From: Tritrichomonas foetus
Lineage: Eukaryota; Parabasalia; Tritrichomonadida; Tritrichomonadidae
Assembly: GCA_001839685.1 (NCBI GenBank)
Contig: MLAK01000892.1
Coordinates: forward strand, 1-50,406
Reading direction: 5' to 3'
Length of the DNA: 50,406 nt
Of this stretch, positions 1-9,551 are shown piece by piece. Position numbers and translations under genes: made by a program. Under the pieces are notes generated by a model, which was given only the letters and a program-made list of their open reading frames with translations, searched no databases and was not told the origin of the DNA. Within the stretch, counting starts at the first letter, position 1. The number at the start of each line of letters is the position of its first letter.

Positions 1-2
1 AT

Positions 3-2894
3 TTGGATTCACAACGTCTTCAACAATTAATTGAAGATGTTTCTACTTTCAAGGCTAACAACAAACCATATCCATTTGAACGACTTTCATCTGAACTTCA
101 ACAAATCCATGATCATCTTGAAGCTCTTGATCAACAAGTTAAAACTAATTCAATTGATGATGATTTCATTCATCAAATCAAGTGTCTTAAATACGAAGTT
201 AAGCGATTGAAGAAACGTCCAATTCCATCTTCTTCTGATCCTGCCAATGATCAAGATATCATTCATGATATCAAGTGTCTGAAATTTGAGGTTAAGAAAT
301 TGAAAGAACGATCAAATGATACTCAAGAACAACCAACCAATCCTCAAGGAACCTTCAATAAAGATGTTATCGATCAAATGAAGAAAGATATCGGAAAAAT
401 TAAGAAAGAGCAAACTGCACAAGATCAATTAATTGAACAATTGAAGAATTCTGACCATAACACTCGCAAAGCTCTTCATTCTATCAAGTGTCTCAAATAT
501 GAAGTCAAGAAACTCAAAGAAACCAAACCAACAAATGAAAATATTTCAGTTGAAATTCCAGCAAATCTTAAAGAAGAATTTGAAAACATGAAATCTAAGA
601 TCAAGAAACATAAGAAAGATATTCGCTGTCTCAAATATGAGGTCAAGAAACTTCGACAGGGCGCCTCTCTCGATGAAGTACCGGACATTCAAGAAAGATC
701 AATTCAATTAGCACCCACCGAATTACCAACAGATATTCAAGATACCATTAAAGAGATTTATGATAAACTTGCTGATCATGACAACAAGCTCGATACTGCA
801 AATCAGAATATTGATGAACTCAACCGTAAACATGATAATTATGTTACCAAACCTATTTACGAATCAAATATTGAAGAAATCAACAATACTCTTAAGAATC
901 ATGAAGAGCGTATTCAGAAACTAGAAGATCTCAATTTATCTGAAACTCTAGCTAAACTTCAGGATGATCTGAATAATAAGGCTTCATCTGACGAACACAA
1001 TAAATTATCAAGGAGAGTAAGCAGATTGTCTAAAGATTTCAAGAACAAACTTCAACAAGCTGAGATTAAGACTCAAGAACCAATTGAAGAAGAAGAACAA
1101 GAAGAAAAAGAAATTGACCAACTTCATAAAGAGCTCGCTGAACTTCAAAAATCCGTTGCTAAAGCAATCGGTGAAAATAATGAAAAACTTGCTACTCTTG
1201 ATGATCTTGAGAAATTACGTGAAGATCATAATAAATTAGCAGAAGATCATGATAAATTAACAGAAAATCATGCCAAATTAACACAAAATTATAACAAATT
1301 AACAGAAGATCATAATAAATTAGCTGAAGAATTTGCCAACCATAAAGCTGATAAGACATTTGTTGAGCTAATTTCTCAACTTGATGAACAAGTTAACTCA
1401 CTTCTTAATGACCAAGAACAATTGAGAAAGGAAGTCGATGCCCTCAAACTCACATCTTCGGAGCATTCCGATGATATTTCTAAACTCAAAGAAACAGTTG
1501 CAGAACTCGAAAAGAACTATGCTGAATCCGGCCAAGGTCTTCAAAAAGTTGTGCGTACTCTTGTTGAAGATGTTGCATCTCTTGTTGCTCAAAATCGCGA
1601 AGACAAGGAAGCCCTTCCAGAACAATTTGCCGAACTTAAACAAGAAATTGCAGATAAGATCAATAAACTCGAAGAAGATTCTAAAGATACAATGACCCAG
1701 CTCAACGAGTCCATCAATAGGGAGCGTGAGCATCATGAAGATACAAAGAATGCTCTCAAAGAACTTCGCCAGAAAGACAAAGAGCTTGATAAATCTGGAA
1801 AGGAGAATACTAAAGATGTTAAAAAGATCAAGAAACGCCTTGAGCATTTGCAAGATGATGATTCAGTTCCAAAGGCAGCGCAAAATGATATTGATGAACT
1901 ACGCCGTGAAATCAACAAACTTAGAAAGGCTAACCAATCACTTAAATGCCTTAAATATGAAGTTAAATTACTGAAAGCAAATAATAGTAAAATTGAGGCA
2001 CTTAACCAGGCCATCAAATGCATCAAGCATGAAGTTAAACTCCTTAAACTTAAGGAACCAGAAACAATTGCTCCAGTTTCCACAGAACCACAAACATCTA
2101 GCTCGGAAGTTAAATCACTCAAGAAACAAGTCAACAAGAACAAAGATGATATCAAGAAACTTAAAGAAAGGATTGATGAATTGAAAGATGCTGTCCCAGC
2201 TGAGGTTCAAGAAAGAGCTGCTCCAATCATTGAACCTGTTGATAGTGAACAATTGGAACAAATAAACAATAAGATTCTCAAGGATCTCAAATGTATCAAA
2301 TATGAAATCAAATTGCTCAAGTCAAGGCCAGTTCCTGAAGTTGTTCCATCAGAACCTGTTGAACATGCGCCACCAAGCAACTTTGATGGTGGCTTTGTTG
2401 AGAAACTTATCAATGATGTCAAATGCCTCAAATTCGAAGTCAAGCGCATGAAACATGAGCCAAGAGAACCATCGCAACCAATTCAACAACAGCCAGACGA
2501 CGATCTTGCTAAGAAAGTTGATAAGCTTGAGAAGAAGATCAAGAAACTTGAAAAGAATGAACCAGCCACACAGCCAGTTGATGAATCTAAGAATGATGAG
2601 ATCCTAAACAAAATTGAGAAACTCGAGAAGAAGGTTAAGAAACTTGAAAAGGCTGAGCCTGTTACACTGAGAGAAGTTACTACCGATCAACCTATCCATG
2701 ACAAGAAATTGCTTAATGATCTTAAGTGTCTCAAATACGAAGTTAAGAAGCTCAAGCGTAAGATCTCTGAAACACCGCTTGCCACAAATGAACCAACAAA
2801 TGACTTTTCACAAGTTTTCGTTGATTTACCACAAATGGCAGCAGTCCAATTAGTTTTCAGGGCCCCCAATATGGATCAAACCCAACTTGAATAA
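3..2894 (+). CDS. Large coiled-coil protein with nine Cys-containing motifs, 5' partial
   Basis: The reading frame is open from the window edge and its first visible codon is TTG, so the true start lies upstream. About 963 residues are visible. The protein is almost entirely charged heptad coiled coil, rich in Lys, Glu and Leu. A 12-residue motif of the form [I/L/V]-[K/R]-C-[L/I]-K-[Y/F/H]-E-[V/I]-K-x-[L/M]-[K/R] occurs nine times, near residues 59, 90, 161, 207, 647, 671, 762, 806 and 907. I found no Cys elsewhere in the visible protein and no Trp. A run of HNKLAED-like heptads lies at about residues 402-445. The gene ends in TAAATAAA, overlapping the stop. I do not recognise a named family. 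A structural or cytoskeletal role, such as a costa or axostyle-associated filament, is only an inference from composition and likely host. Confidence 0.85.
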   Translation: MDSQRLQQLIEDVSTFKANNKPYPFERLSSELQQIHDHLEALDQQVKTNSIDDDFIHQIKCLKYEVKRLKKRPIPSSSDPANDQDIIHDIKCLKFEVKKLKERSNDTQEQPTNPQGTFNKDVIDQMKKDIGKIKKEQTAQDQLIEQLKNSDHNTRKALHSIKCLKYEVKKLKETKPTNENISVEIPANLKEEFENMKSKIKKHKKDIRCLKYEVKKLRQGASLDEVPDIQERSIQLAPTELPTDIQDTIKEIYDKLADHDNKLDTANQNIDELNRKHDNYVTKPIYESNIEEINNTLKNHEERIQKLEDLNLSETLAKLQDDLNNKASSDEHNKLSRRVSRLSKDFKNKLQQAEIKTQEPIEEEEQEEKEIDQLHKELAELQKSVAKAIGENNEKLATLDDLEKLREDHNKLAEDHDKLTENHAKLTQNYNKLTEDHNKLAEEFANHKADKTFVELISQLDEQVNSLLNDQEQLRKEVDALKLTSSEHSDDISKLKETVAELEKNYAESGQGLQKVVRTLVEDVASLVAQNREDKEALPEQFAELKQEIADKINKLEEDSKDTMTQLNESINREREHHEDTKNALKELRQKDKELDKSGKENTKDVKKIKKRLEHLQDDDSVPKAAQNDIDELRREINKLRKANQSLKCLKYEVKLLKANNSKIEALNQAIKCIKHEVKLLKLKEPETIAPVSTEPQTSSSEVKSLKKQVNKNKDDIKKLKERIDELKDAVPAEVQERAAPIIEPVDSEQLEQINNKILKDLKCIKYEIKLLKSRPVPEVVPSEPVEHAPPSNFDGGFVEKLINDVKCLKFEVKRMKHEPREPSQPIQQQPDDDLAKKVDKLEKKIKKLEKNEPATQPVDESKNDEILNKIEKLEKKVKKLEKAEPVTLREVTTDQPIHDKKLLNDLKCLKYEVKKLKRKISETPLATNEPTNDFSQVFVDLPQMAAVQLVFRAPNMDQTQLE
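1207..1335 (+). repeat. 21-bp (heptad) tandem repeat inside the coiled-coil gene
   Basis: About six imperfect 21-bp units encode the heptads HNKLAED, HDKLTEN, HAKLTQN, YNKLTED and HNKLAEE in succession. The unit length equals one coiled-coil heptad, so the array keeps frame and register. This is probably a local expansion within the gene. Confidence 0.7.
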
Positions 2895-3031
2895 ATAAAC
2901 ATTTCAATTAAATTAAAATTTAATTATTACATTATCTGTATTTTTACTTATCCTTGATTTTTTTTCTGAATCTTGGGAAAACTCATCACGTTTCATGAAG
3001 CAGATGCCCATTCGAACTTTATGCATCATTT

Positions 3032-3592
3032 CTAGTATGATGAAGCAAACTCTTTGAACAATGACCCATCTTCAGGACGAAGGACGCCAGCGCATAATAG
3101 AATCAAATCAACCATTGACCAGATTCCAAATCCACCAAGTGATAAAAGCTTCAAAAAACCAAAAGCAATATATCCAAGATAAAACCGATCAGCTCCAAAG
3201 CCGCCAAAAAACAATGATAAAAAAATTGTTAATCCCCATGAATATCCAGATGCTGTTTTACAGTACTGTTGCATGCCAAAAGTTCTTGTTCCAAGACAAA
3301 CAATATTTGGAAGGACAGAGCAACTTCCTGGTTGTGGTCGCGGTTTAGGTTTGCATTGATCTCTGAAATAGCAGCGTAAACTTGATACTGGTAGCTGCCA
3401 GCAATAAATACAAGGAATTGTTTTCATTGAGGAACGTTCACCTTCACATGAAAAATTGGGTGAAACAGTGCAATTGGCAGAAATATTGCTATTGATTGTA
3501 CACTTATCTACCTCACAGATAAAATGATCAGGCCAATAATCTAAGCATTTCCTAGAAAAGCAAAATTTCAGAAGAATAAAAAAGACATTCAT
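3032..3592 (-). CDS. TM2-domain membrane protein (TM2D family)
   Basis: The protein has 186 residues from the first ATG at 3592; the frame is open a little further but only from a TTG codon. The N-terminus MNVFFILLKFCFS looks like a signal peptide. A Cys-rich extracellular or lumenal part of about 100 residues follows. The C-terminal TM2 module has two hydrophobic hairpin helices (about residues 120-170), joined by the hallmark G-A-D-R-F-Y-L-G. This layout of signal peptide, Cys-rich ectodomain, TM2 with DRF motif and short tail matches the animal TM2D1-3/almondex family. The molecular function of that family is not settled. The gene is convergent with the coiled-coil gene, with 137 bp between stops. 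Its stop is TAG, with a TAAA about 10 bp downstream. Confidence 0.8.
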   Translation of the reverse strand: MNVFFILLKFCFSRKCLDYWPDHFICEVDKCTINSNISANCTVSPNFSCEGERSSMKTIPCIYCWQLPVSSLRCYFRDQCKPKPRPQPGSCSVLPNIVCLGTRTFGMQQYCKTASGYSWGLTIFLSLFFGGFGADRFYLGYIAFGFLKLLSLGGFGIWSMVDLILLCAGVLRPEDGSLFKEFASSY

Positions 3593-3680
3593 TCCTGTAA
3601 CATTATTCCACAATAAAAATACTTTTCAAAGGTGATGTCTATATTCAAACAAACATGGCGAATTTCTTTCAATAAATAGA

Positions 3681-3700
3681 CCTTTCATCTCTTTTCATCA
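3681..3700 (+). promoter_or_regulatory. CCTTT and TCA initiator-like core promoter elements
   Basis: CCTTTCATC at 3681-3689 and TTTTCATCA at 3692-3700 lie directly before the ATG at 3701. The first resembles the CCTTT-type element and the second the TCA+1-Y initiator described for Trichomonas vaginalis. No transcription start can be read from sequence alone. Confidence 0.4.
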
Positions 3701-5221
3701 ATGAATCTAATTTATAAAGAAAACCAAAATGATAAAAACTTTAATTGTAATATCATTGAAGTTTCCCGTTTAGAATTATTTGAGAAAGAATTTGATAACG
3801 GTAACGGAGTAATGAACAAATTTGATATGGGAACTATTAGGGCCAACCTTTTTTCACATAATGAAGATATTATATCTCAAAGTTTAGGCCAAATGTATGA
3901 AATCCTGGATCAGTTCTTTATTAATGATTTTATGTATCATGATTTTAATAATTTGACAAAATTATTAACTCATAATAATCAAGATATAAGTCATTTAACT
4001 GAAAAAGTAATAGTTAAATTGTTAGAACAACCAGACATCAGTCAAATCGCAATTGAAAATGGATTTTTAAATGATTTGATGGATTATTTTCCAGAAACAT
4101 GGACTTTAGATGCTTATTCTTCAATAATGCAGTTTAAACCAGATATGGTTAGTGAACTTTTTGGATTTGGCGTTTTTTATGATTTTCTTGATATTCTTAC
4201 TAAATCTCCGTTTCCAATTATTGACATTCCAGCATCATGCAGAATGCTATCGAAAATCGTAAGATTTGAAGATATGAAATATCAGGATTTATGTTACCTC
4301 GTATGCAAATTATTTCAAGCATTATATAAACTCATCATTCATGGACCTATTCCTGACTTTTTAAAGAGTGTCACGAAATTAATTCGATGCGATCATTTTG
4401 TTGATAACCAAAAAGTTAACATTTTTTATCACATTTTTTCACTTGGTCCAAGTGAATCACCAAATAATATCAATGACTTGTCGATATGTGGAGAAAATTC
4501 AGAAAAATTATACTTATTACCTTTAATTAATAGATATATGGATTATGAATCACCTGAAACTCAATTTTGGTATGAAAGAACAGCAGAACTTTTATGGAGT
4601 TGGATGATTAATGATTCAACTGATAAAACAAGTATTGATCAAGTTTGGGATGTTTTATTTCAAATCATGGAAACTACAATTTATCCAAAAGCCTCATTAA
4701 CAGCTGTTTCTGCACTCATTCTTTATATAAATCATGATGCTTCTTTATTGATAAACCAAGTTTATCTTTCAAGAATTATAAATTTGTTTATGAATTGTTC
4801 ATTTATTTTGAAGATTAGACTTTCTGCAATGATTGCAATTGCTTTTAACGCAGCTTCAAATGAACAAATGCTTTTTTTTGTTCAAGAATTTCCACAAATC
4901 CTTGAAATGTTTTTTGAGAATTTTTCTTCACTTGATTTCAAAGATCGATATGTTCCTTTCATAATTAAAGGTGTTATGAGATTTATTGATTTTTGCACAT
5001 TATCTCAAAATGGATTAATATTCTTCAAAAAGTATATTTTAGAAAATAATGATTTAGAAAGTTGGATTAAACAAGTTACAGACGAAAATGAAGGTGAAAC
5101 TGATTTTCCACCTGATGATAATTTATCTTTATTAATCAGATCACTTACTGAGCTAGTAAATCAAAGAACAAATGATTACTACCACGCAATAGCCAAAATA
5201 GAAAATAAAGATAACAAATAA
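3701..5221 (+). CDS. Helical-repeat (ARM/HEAT-like) protein, unknown function
   Basis: The gene encodes 506 residues from an ATG that follows a TCATCA initiator-like sequence. The whole protein looks alpha-helical, with amphipathic helix pairs rich in Leu, Ile and Phe (for example residues 60-110 and 330-420), as in armadillo or HEAT solenoids. There is no catalytic motif, signal peptide or membrane segment. Such proteins usually act as binding scaffolds. I could not link this one to a named family. The stop codon overlaps a TAAA polyadenylation signal. It is tandem with the downstream exonuclease gene, 167 bp apart. Confidence 0.75.
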   Translation: MNLIYKENQNDKNFNCNIIEVSRLELFEKEFDNGNGVMNKFDMGTIRANLFSHNEDIISQSLGQMYEILDQFFINDFMYHDFNNLTKLLTHNNQDISHLTEKVIVKLLEQPDISQIAIENGFLNDLMDYFPETWTLDAYSSIMQFKPDMVSELFGFGVFYDFLDILTKSPFPIIDIPASCRMLSKIVRFEDMKYQDLCYLVCKLFQALYKLIIHGPIPDFLKSVTKLIRCDHFVDNQKVNIFYHIFSLGPSESPNNINDLSICGENSEKLYLLPLINRYMDYESPETQFWYERTAELLWSWMINDSTDKTSIDQVWDVLFQIMETTIYPKASLTAVSALILYINHDASLLINQVYLSRIINLFMNCSFILKIRLSAMIAIAFNAASNEQMLFFVQEFPQILEMFFENFSSLDFKDRYVPFIIKGVMRFIDFCTLSQNGLIFFKKYILENNDLESWIKQVTDENEGETDFPPDDNLSLLIRSLTELVNQRTNDYYHAIAKIENKDNK

Positions 5222-5388
5222 ATTCCTCAAAATTTCGATTTGAATACATGTAATGTATCATAGACATAAATAAAAAAAGAGTATTTTATCCACCTAGATA
5301 AGATTGTCTTTCAAATATTACGGTTTGATTTTTTTGTGTATGATGATATGATAATGATTATATCAGGATTTCATATCACATGTCATAA

Positions 5389-7290
5389 ATGATATTTCCC
5401 GATATTTCTTTTGGTGAAGGAAAACCGAAACTTCGATCATACTACAAATATCAATGGAATCCACGCGAAACACGAATCATCGAATTTTATCCAAATCAAA
5501 AAGTATCAGTCACTTTGTTATATTCATCAGATCCAAACCTTTTAGAAACGCTTCTCACTTACGTTGATGGCAACCCAATCAGCATCGATCTCGAATGGGC
5601 CCAGCCCTACAATCATTCGCCTCATATCATCGAGCTTTTTCAATTCGCCTCATCGAAAGGTGTTGTAATTGTAGCATCTGACTCGAATACAGGATACGAT
5701 AAAATCACGCAATTCCTAAACTCATCAAAATTCTTTGGAAAGGGAATGTCGAGTGATAAGAAAAAATTGTATCAATGTTGCGGGCAAAAATTTGATATGG
5801 AAGATATTGAAATTACTAGGTTACTACCGAATAATCTTTCAATTAATTTTGAAACAATAACAAATGAGTTTCTTGGAAAATCAACAGCTTCTTTTAAAGA
5901 CCATCGAGTTCAACGATCAGATTGGAGTGTTCGTCCTTTATCAATTCTGCAAATTCTTTATGGTGCTCACGATGCATATTCTATGCTTTTAGTCTATCAA
6001 AAACTTATCGAAAAATTCGGAAGCGAAATCAAACCATTTATTCGCAAATCAAAAACAGAAAAAACTAAAGGAAATAATAAGAGACCATTCAAAAATGAAA
6101 ATTTGGTTTGTAAATTTGTAAATATAGATTTTGAAAAGTTTGAAAAAAATCTTAATTTATTTGTTGAAGAAAATCCAATTCCAATAAAAACCCAATTATT
6201 TAATTACATCAATAAAAAACGAGGAAAAACCGAACCAAAATATGAAGATGAAAATCTCTGTTTTTTAGAAAACTCAAACGAAATAATGCATTTTCTTTTA
6301 CAAAAAAAGTCAAAAGATGAAAAGCTTTCAATGATAAAAGCTGTAAATCTAACTTCTGATTTGCTTTTTTATGGAATTATTATCAATCAAAACGAAAAAC
6401 TATTTAGTTGCATACCTTGCGATAAAAATCTTCATGATGTGACTTCTCTTCTTCAGCACTCTGTCCACCGCCACGCTCCTCTTCAATTTCCAAATGATTC
6501 ATTAAATTCTAATCCAAATAGTTCCAATTCTAATAAGTCTAATCCTAATCCTGAAGCAGTAGATGTGAAAAATATGCTTTTGAGATTTCTAACTGCAACT
6601 AAAAGAATAAATTGCCCATTTTCTAAAATTTACTTAGATTCCGAACTTCGAAATACAACAATTGAAGAAGAAGACCAAGATGAAGGAATTAGTGACTCTG
6701 ATGATGATGGTTTGCAAGCCAACAGACCTTATATCACACCTATGGTTTATAATCAAGATGAAGGAATCAAATGTAGAATATGCAATTCTGCTTTTCATTC
6801 GATTGAAGAAATAAAAAATCATTGTTGGATTGATCACAACGATATTTTTGTTGATATATTTTCGAAAAAAGTAACCAAAAACAATGATATTGATGAGAAA
6901 GTAAAAGAATTTGGATTATTTTTAATTAATCAGTTAAATCTTTCAAATGTGACACAAGATCCACAAATGATTCATTGTAAAAAATGCGATTTTGAAACAA
7001 CTGAACCATCAAAGTTTTTCACTCATATGTTCTTTAAACATCAAACTTTCTCATTTGTGAAAAAGAAACAATTTGATCAATGGCCAATGAAATATTCTGC
7101 ATTTGCACCAAATTTGAAAAAACTGATTAATAGAATTGTTGTGAATGTTCCTTTCGATGATTTAGAGGATAACGGGTTATTTAATCACACCAACAATATG
7201 TGTTTGGATTGTAATGTTAAATTCCCTGATGAAGAAACCATGCTTTCTCACTATATCGAAGATCATTTAATATACTATCCATTGCTCTAA
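5389..7290 (+). CDS. RNase D-like DEDDy 3'-5' exonuclease fused to four C2H2 zinc fingers
   Basis: The protein has 633 residues. Residues about 40-210 carry a WRN/Mut-7-type 3'-5' exonuclease domain. Motif I is ISIDLEW (D67, E69). Motif II lies in FFGKGMSSDKKKL (D123). Motif III follows SDWSVRPLS and reads YGAHDAY (Y191, D195). All four acidic residues and the Tyr of a DEDDy enzyme are present, so it should be active on RNA or DNA 3' ends. Four C2H2-type fingers, each beginning C-x2-C, start at about residues 341, 462, 530 and 605; the last two follow C-x2-C-x12-H-x4-H. An acidic, Asn- and Ser-rich linker lies between fingers 1 and 2. The fingers probably bind nucleic acid. The substrate is unknown. 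The ATG follows TGTCATAA, an initiator-like sequence. Confidence 0.85.
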   Translation: MIFPDISFGEGKPKLRSYYKYQWNPRETRIIEFYPNQKVSVTLLYSSDPNLLETLLTYVDGNPISIDLEWAQPYNHSPHIIELFQFASSKGVVIVASDSNTGYDKITQFLNSSKFFGKGMSSDKKKLYQCCGQKFDMEDIEITRLLPNNLSINFETITNEFLGKSTASFKDHRVQRSDWSVRPLSILQILYGAHDAYSMLLVYQKLIEKFGSEIKPFIRKSKTEKTKGNNKRPFKNENLVCKFVNIDFEKFEKNLNLFVEENPIPIKTQLFNYINKKRGKTEPKYEDENLCFLENSNEIMHFLLQKKSKDEKLSMIKAVNLTSDLLFYGIIINQNEKLFSCIPCDKNLHDVTSLLQHSVHRHAPLQFPNDSLNSNPNSSNSNKSNPNPEAVDVKNMLLRFLTATKRINCPFSKIYLDSELRNTTIEEEDQDEGISDSDDDGLQANRPYITPMVYNQDEGIKCRICNSAFHSIEEIKNHCWIDHNDIFVDIFSKKVTKNNDIDEKVKEFGLFLINQLNLSNVTQDPQMIHCKKCDFETTEPSKFFTHMFFKHQTFSFVKKKQFDQWPMKYSAFAPNLKKLINRIVVNVPFDDLEDNGLFNHTNNMCLDCNVKFPDEETMLSHYIEDHLIYYPLL

Positions 7291-7619
7291 CAAAAATATA
7301 TATTTGTATTGTTAATTATAAAAAATAAAACTATTTCTTTATAAATCTCTATTTCTACCATCTTCAATTTTCTTTTATAATATTGATAAAAATTGGGTAA
7401 TGTTGAAAAAGTAATAGAATTTTCAAATTTCCTATGATTTCACTTTTCAAAAATTATACTTATTCATAAAAGTCTTCACATCACTCGAAATCATAGAAGT
7501 ACTTGTTATTCTTGAGAATGAACAAAATGAATATAATGTGAAACTCATCAAACAAATGAAATATAAGAATTTATTTCTCTTTTTTAATACAATACAAAAA
7601 AAATCTAATGTTGAATAAA
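7291..7619. other. Convergent intergenic space, 3' ends only
   Basis: This AT-rich stretch lies between two convergent stops and contains several TAAA/AATAAA-like signals. I see no gene, RNA or repeat in it. Confidence 0.6.
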
Positions 7620-9425
7620 TCACCATAAAAATGATGCCATTAAATCATCAATGGCAGTTTTGAACTCCATTAGTCTCTTGAGATCAATACTCTGATCAGT
7701 ACTCATAACAATACTTTGTAAGAATGATTCTGTATATCTAGATAGTTCTTTGACGATATGAATTTGTTTTTCAGTCTTTTCTCGACAATGAAATTCTGCT
7801 TGTTCAGGGAGTGAAAACAAGACATGCATAGATTTTTGTTGGAATGATTGACATGAATCGGCTTTCAATTGAATAATTACTCCTTGATCTGCAGACTGAT
7901 ATTCACATGGAAGTTGTGGACAAGGAATTTTTATTGGGAAAGAAACAAAATAACTTTCAGATATTCGATCAATGCTTTGATTTTTCACAAGATCAGGAAT
8001 TAAGAATTCAACAAAACAAACAAATTTACATTCATTTTCAATATTAATAAATAAAGAAAAAGGTTCATAATTTTTCATATTCTCAACAATAATGTTAAAT
8101 GTTACATTAATGGAAAATTCATCAATTATTTCAGTTTGATAAGAACAACAAAATCCGATATTTCGCGAGGATAAAAACAAATCATATTTTGCTGGTAAGG
8201 CCGAATTACAATGTAGTTCAAAACTTGTTTCATGTAAATTATCAATCCAAAATTGAACATCTTCTTCATCACTTCTATAATTATTTTCACTTTCATTTAG
8301 ATTATTTTCATGATTTATTTCATCATTATTGTTTGTTTTAAGTGGCTGGCTTTTCTCACCAAATAAAGGAATCATAAATGGAAGATATGTTTGAACTTCA
8401 TTTTCATTTTCAGCTAAATTTTCTCGAATTGTTAAACTTTTTCTCATTTCTGCAGTTGTATTTAAACCCGTAACAATTCTGGAATCAAGTGCTTCAATCA
8501 TTGAGCGGATTGTTGGATTCATTGGGTTTTTATCTTCCAATGAAGCAAAATGTATTTTTCCTTTCACTGAAAGAATAACGATTCGATCAAAAGGCGAATG
8601 TACAATACAAAAATCTCTTACATCATTTTCTGAAATTATTCGAATTGTTGATGATTTAAAATGAATTAAAAGTAAAGATTTATCACTCGTTAAACAAACC
8701 AAGGATCTTTCAAAGCAATCCAAATCTGTTGCTTCCATTTTAATGATGTGATGATTTTCAGTTTTCAGTGAAATAATATCACCTTTTTTATTAAATAAAT
8801 GAACCATTTCATTATTTGTAGAAAGGGCAATTGTATCAGAATCAAAAAATGTCGCTGAAACGATCGATGAAGCGAAACCAGGTGGAAGTTTTCGAACTTT
8901 ATTCTGAGAAACGACAAGGGCAAGTGGATTTTGGGAAGAAATTAATAGTGCTTCATGTGGGTTCGAACAGATAAAAACCGAATCGTTTGGAATATTTTCA
9001 TATAATAATTTTGTTTCTTCATATTCTTCAGAAGCATCAGTAAATTTCGTTCTTGATGAAATGAGATTATTTTCTTCAATGGATAACAAAACAAAATTGT
9101 TCAACAAAACTGATTTATTGGAGAACATTATTGGAATTGGAGAAAATGCTTTGTTGATGTATGAATAAAATATTGATGATCCATCAATCAGTGAAAAAAC
9201 ACAACCTGGCTCATGGGTTTTAGGATTGGCGGTTTCAAAGCATTTATTAATAGAAAAAGAAAAGGTGAAATCCAAATTAGTCTCAGAAATTTTAGCTTTT
9301 CTAATATCATAAGCAATATATCCAGCATTTTTCGAACACACAATAAATGATCCACAAGGAAATAGATTTTGCTGGTAATTGCTCATTAATAAAATAAAAT
9401 TTTCAGAAGTAATATGGCCATACAT
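7620..9425 (-). CDS. Uncharacterised 601-residue protein, possibly beta-propeller plus beta-sandwich
   Basis: The frame is an uninterrupted 601 codons from an ATG at 9425; a second Met at residue 14 is an alternative start. The first 300 residues are rich in short beta-type strands (such as ALVVSQNK and SLLLIHFK), compatible with a beta-propeller. Residues about 360-400 form an Asn/Glu-rich linker. About 400-530 is again strand-rich, and the C-terminal 60 residues are helical. This order recalls propeller-plus-sandwich adaptor proteins, but I see no diagnostic motif and assign no family. There is no signal peptide or membrane segment. It is divergent from the importin gene, with a 126-bp shared promoter space. 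Confidence 0.7.
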   Translation of the reverse strand: MYGHITSENFILLMSNYQQNLFPCGSFIVCSKNAGYIAYDIRKAKISETNLDFTFSFSINKCFETANPKTHEPGCVFSLIDGSSIFYSYINKAFSPIPIMFSNKSVLLNNFVLLSIEENNLISSRTKFTDASEEYEETKLLYENIPNDSVFICSNPHEALLISSQNPLALVVSQNKVRKLPPGFASSIVSATFFDSDTIALSTNNEMVHLFNKKGDIISLKTENHHIIKMEATDLDCFERSLVCLTSDKSLLLIHFKSSTIRIISENDVRDFCIVHSPFDRIVILSVKGKIHFASLEDKNPMNPTIRSMIEALDSRIVTGLNTTAEMRKSLTIRENLAENENEVQTYLPFMIPLFGEKSQPLKTNNNDEINHENNLNESENNYRSDEEDVQFWIDNLHETSFELHCNSALPAKYDLFLSSRNIGFCCSYQTEIIDEFSINVTFNIIVENMKNYEPFSLFINIENECKFVCFVEFLIPDLVKNQSIDRISESYFVSFPIKIPCPQLPCEYQSADQGVIIQLKADSCQSFQQKSMHVLFSLPEQAEFHCREKTEKQIHIVKELSRYTESFLQSIVMSTDQSIDLKRLMEFKTAIDDLMASFLW

Positions 9426-9544
9426 ATTTCAGTATAGATTCAATTTCTTGTTAACTATTGAATTTTTAAAAAATGAAAAATTATTTGTGAATAAAATGAA
9501 CTTTTTTAGACTTAAAGGATATTCAATTTCCACAAAGAATTCTT

Positions 9545-9551
9545 ATCATCT
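9545..9551 (+). promoter_or_regulatory. TCATC initiator-like element
   Basis: ATCATCT directly abuts the ATG at 9552 and fits the TCA+1-Y-(T/A) initiator of trichomonads. It implies a very short 5' UTR if used. Confidence 0.35.

Noticed and set aside
476..2869. Several open frames antisense to or in other frames of the coiled-coil gene
   Set aside because: They are shadows of the Lys/Glu/Leu-rich repeats, with no independent start context or recognisable protein.
3061..3348. 95-codon plus-strand frame over the TM2 gene
   Set aside because: It lies antisense to a clear TM2-domain gene and encodes nothing recognisable.
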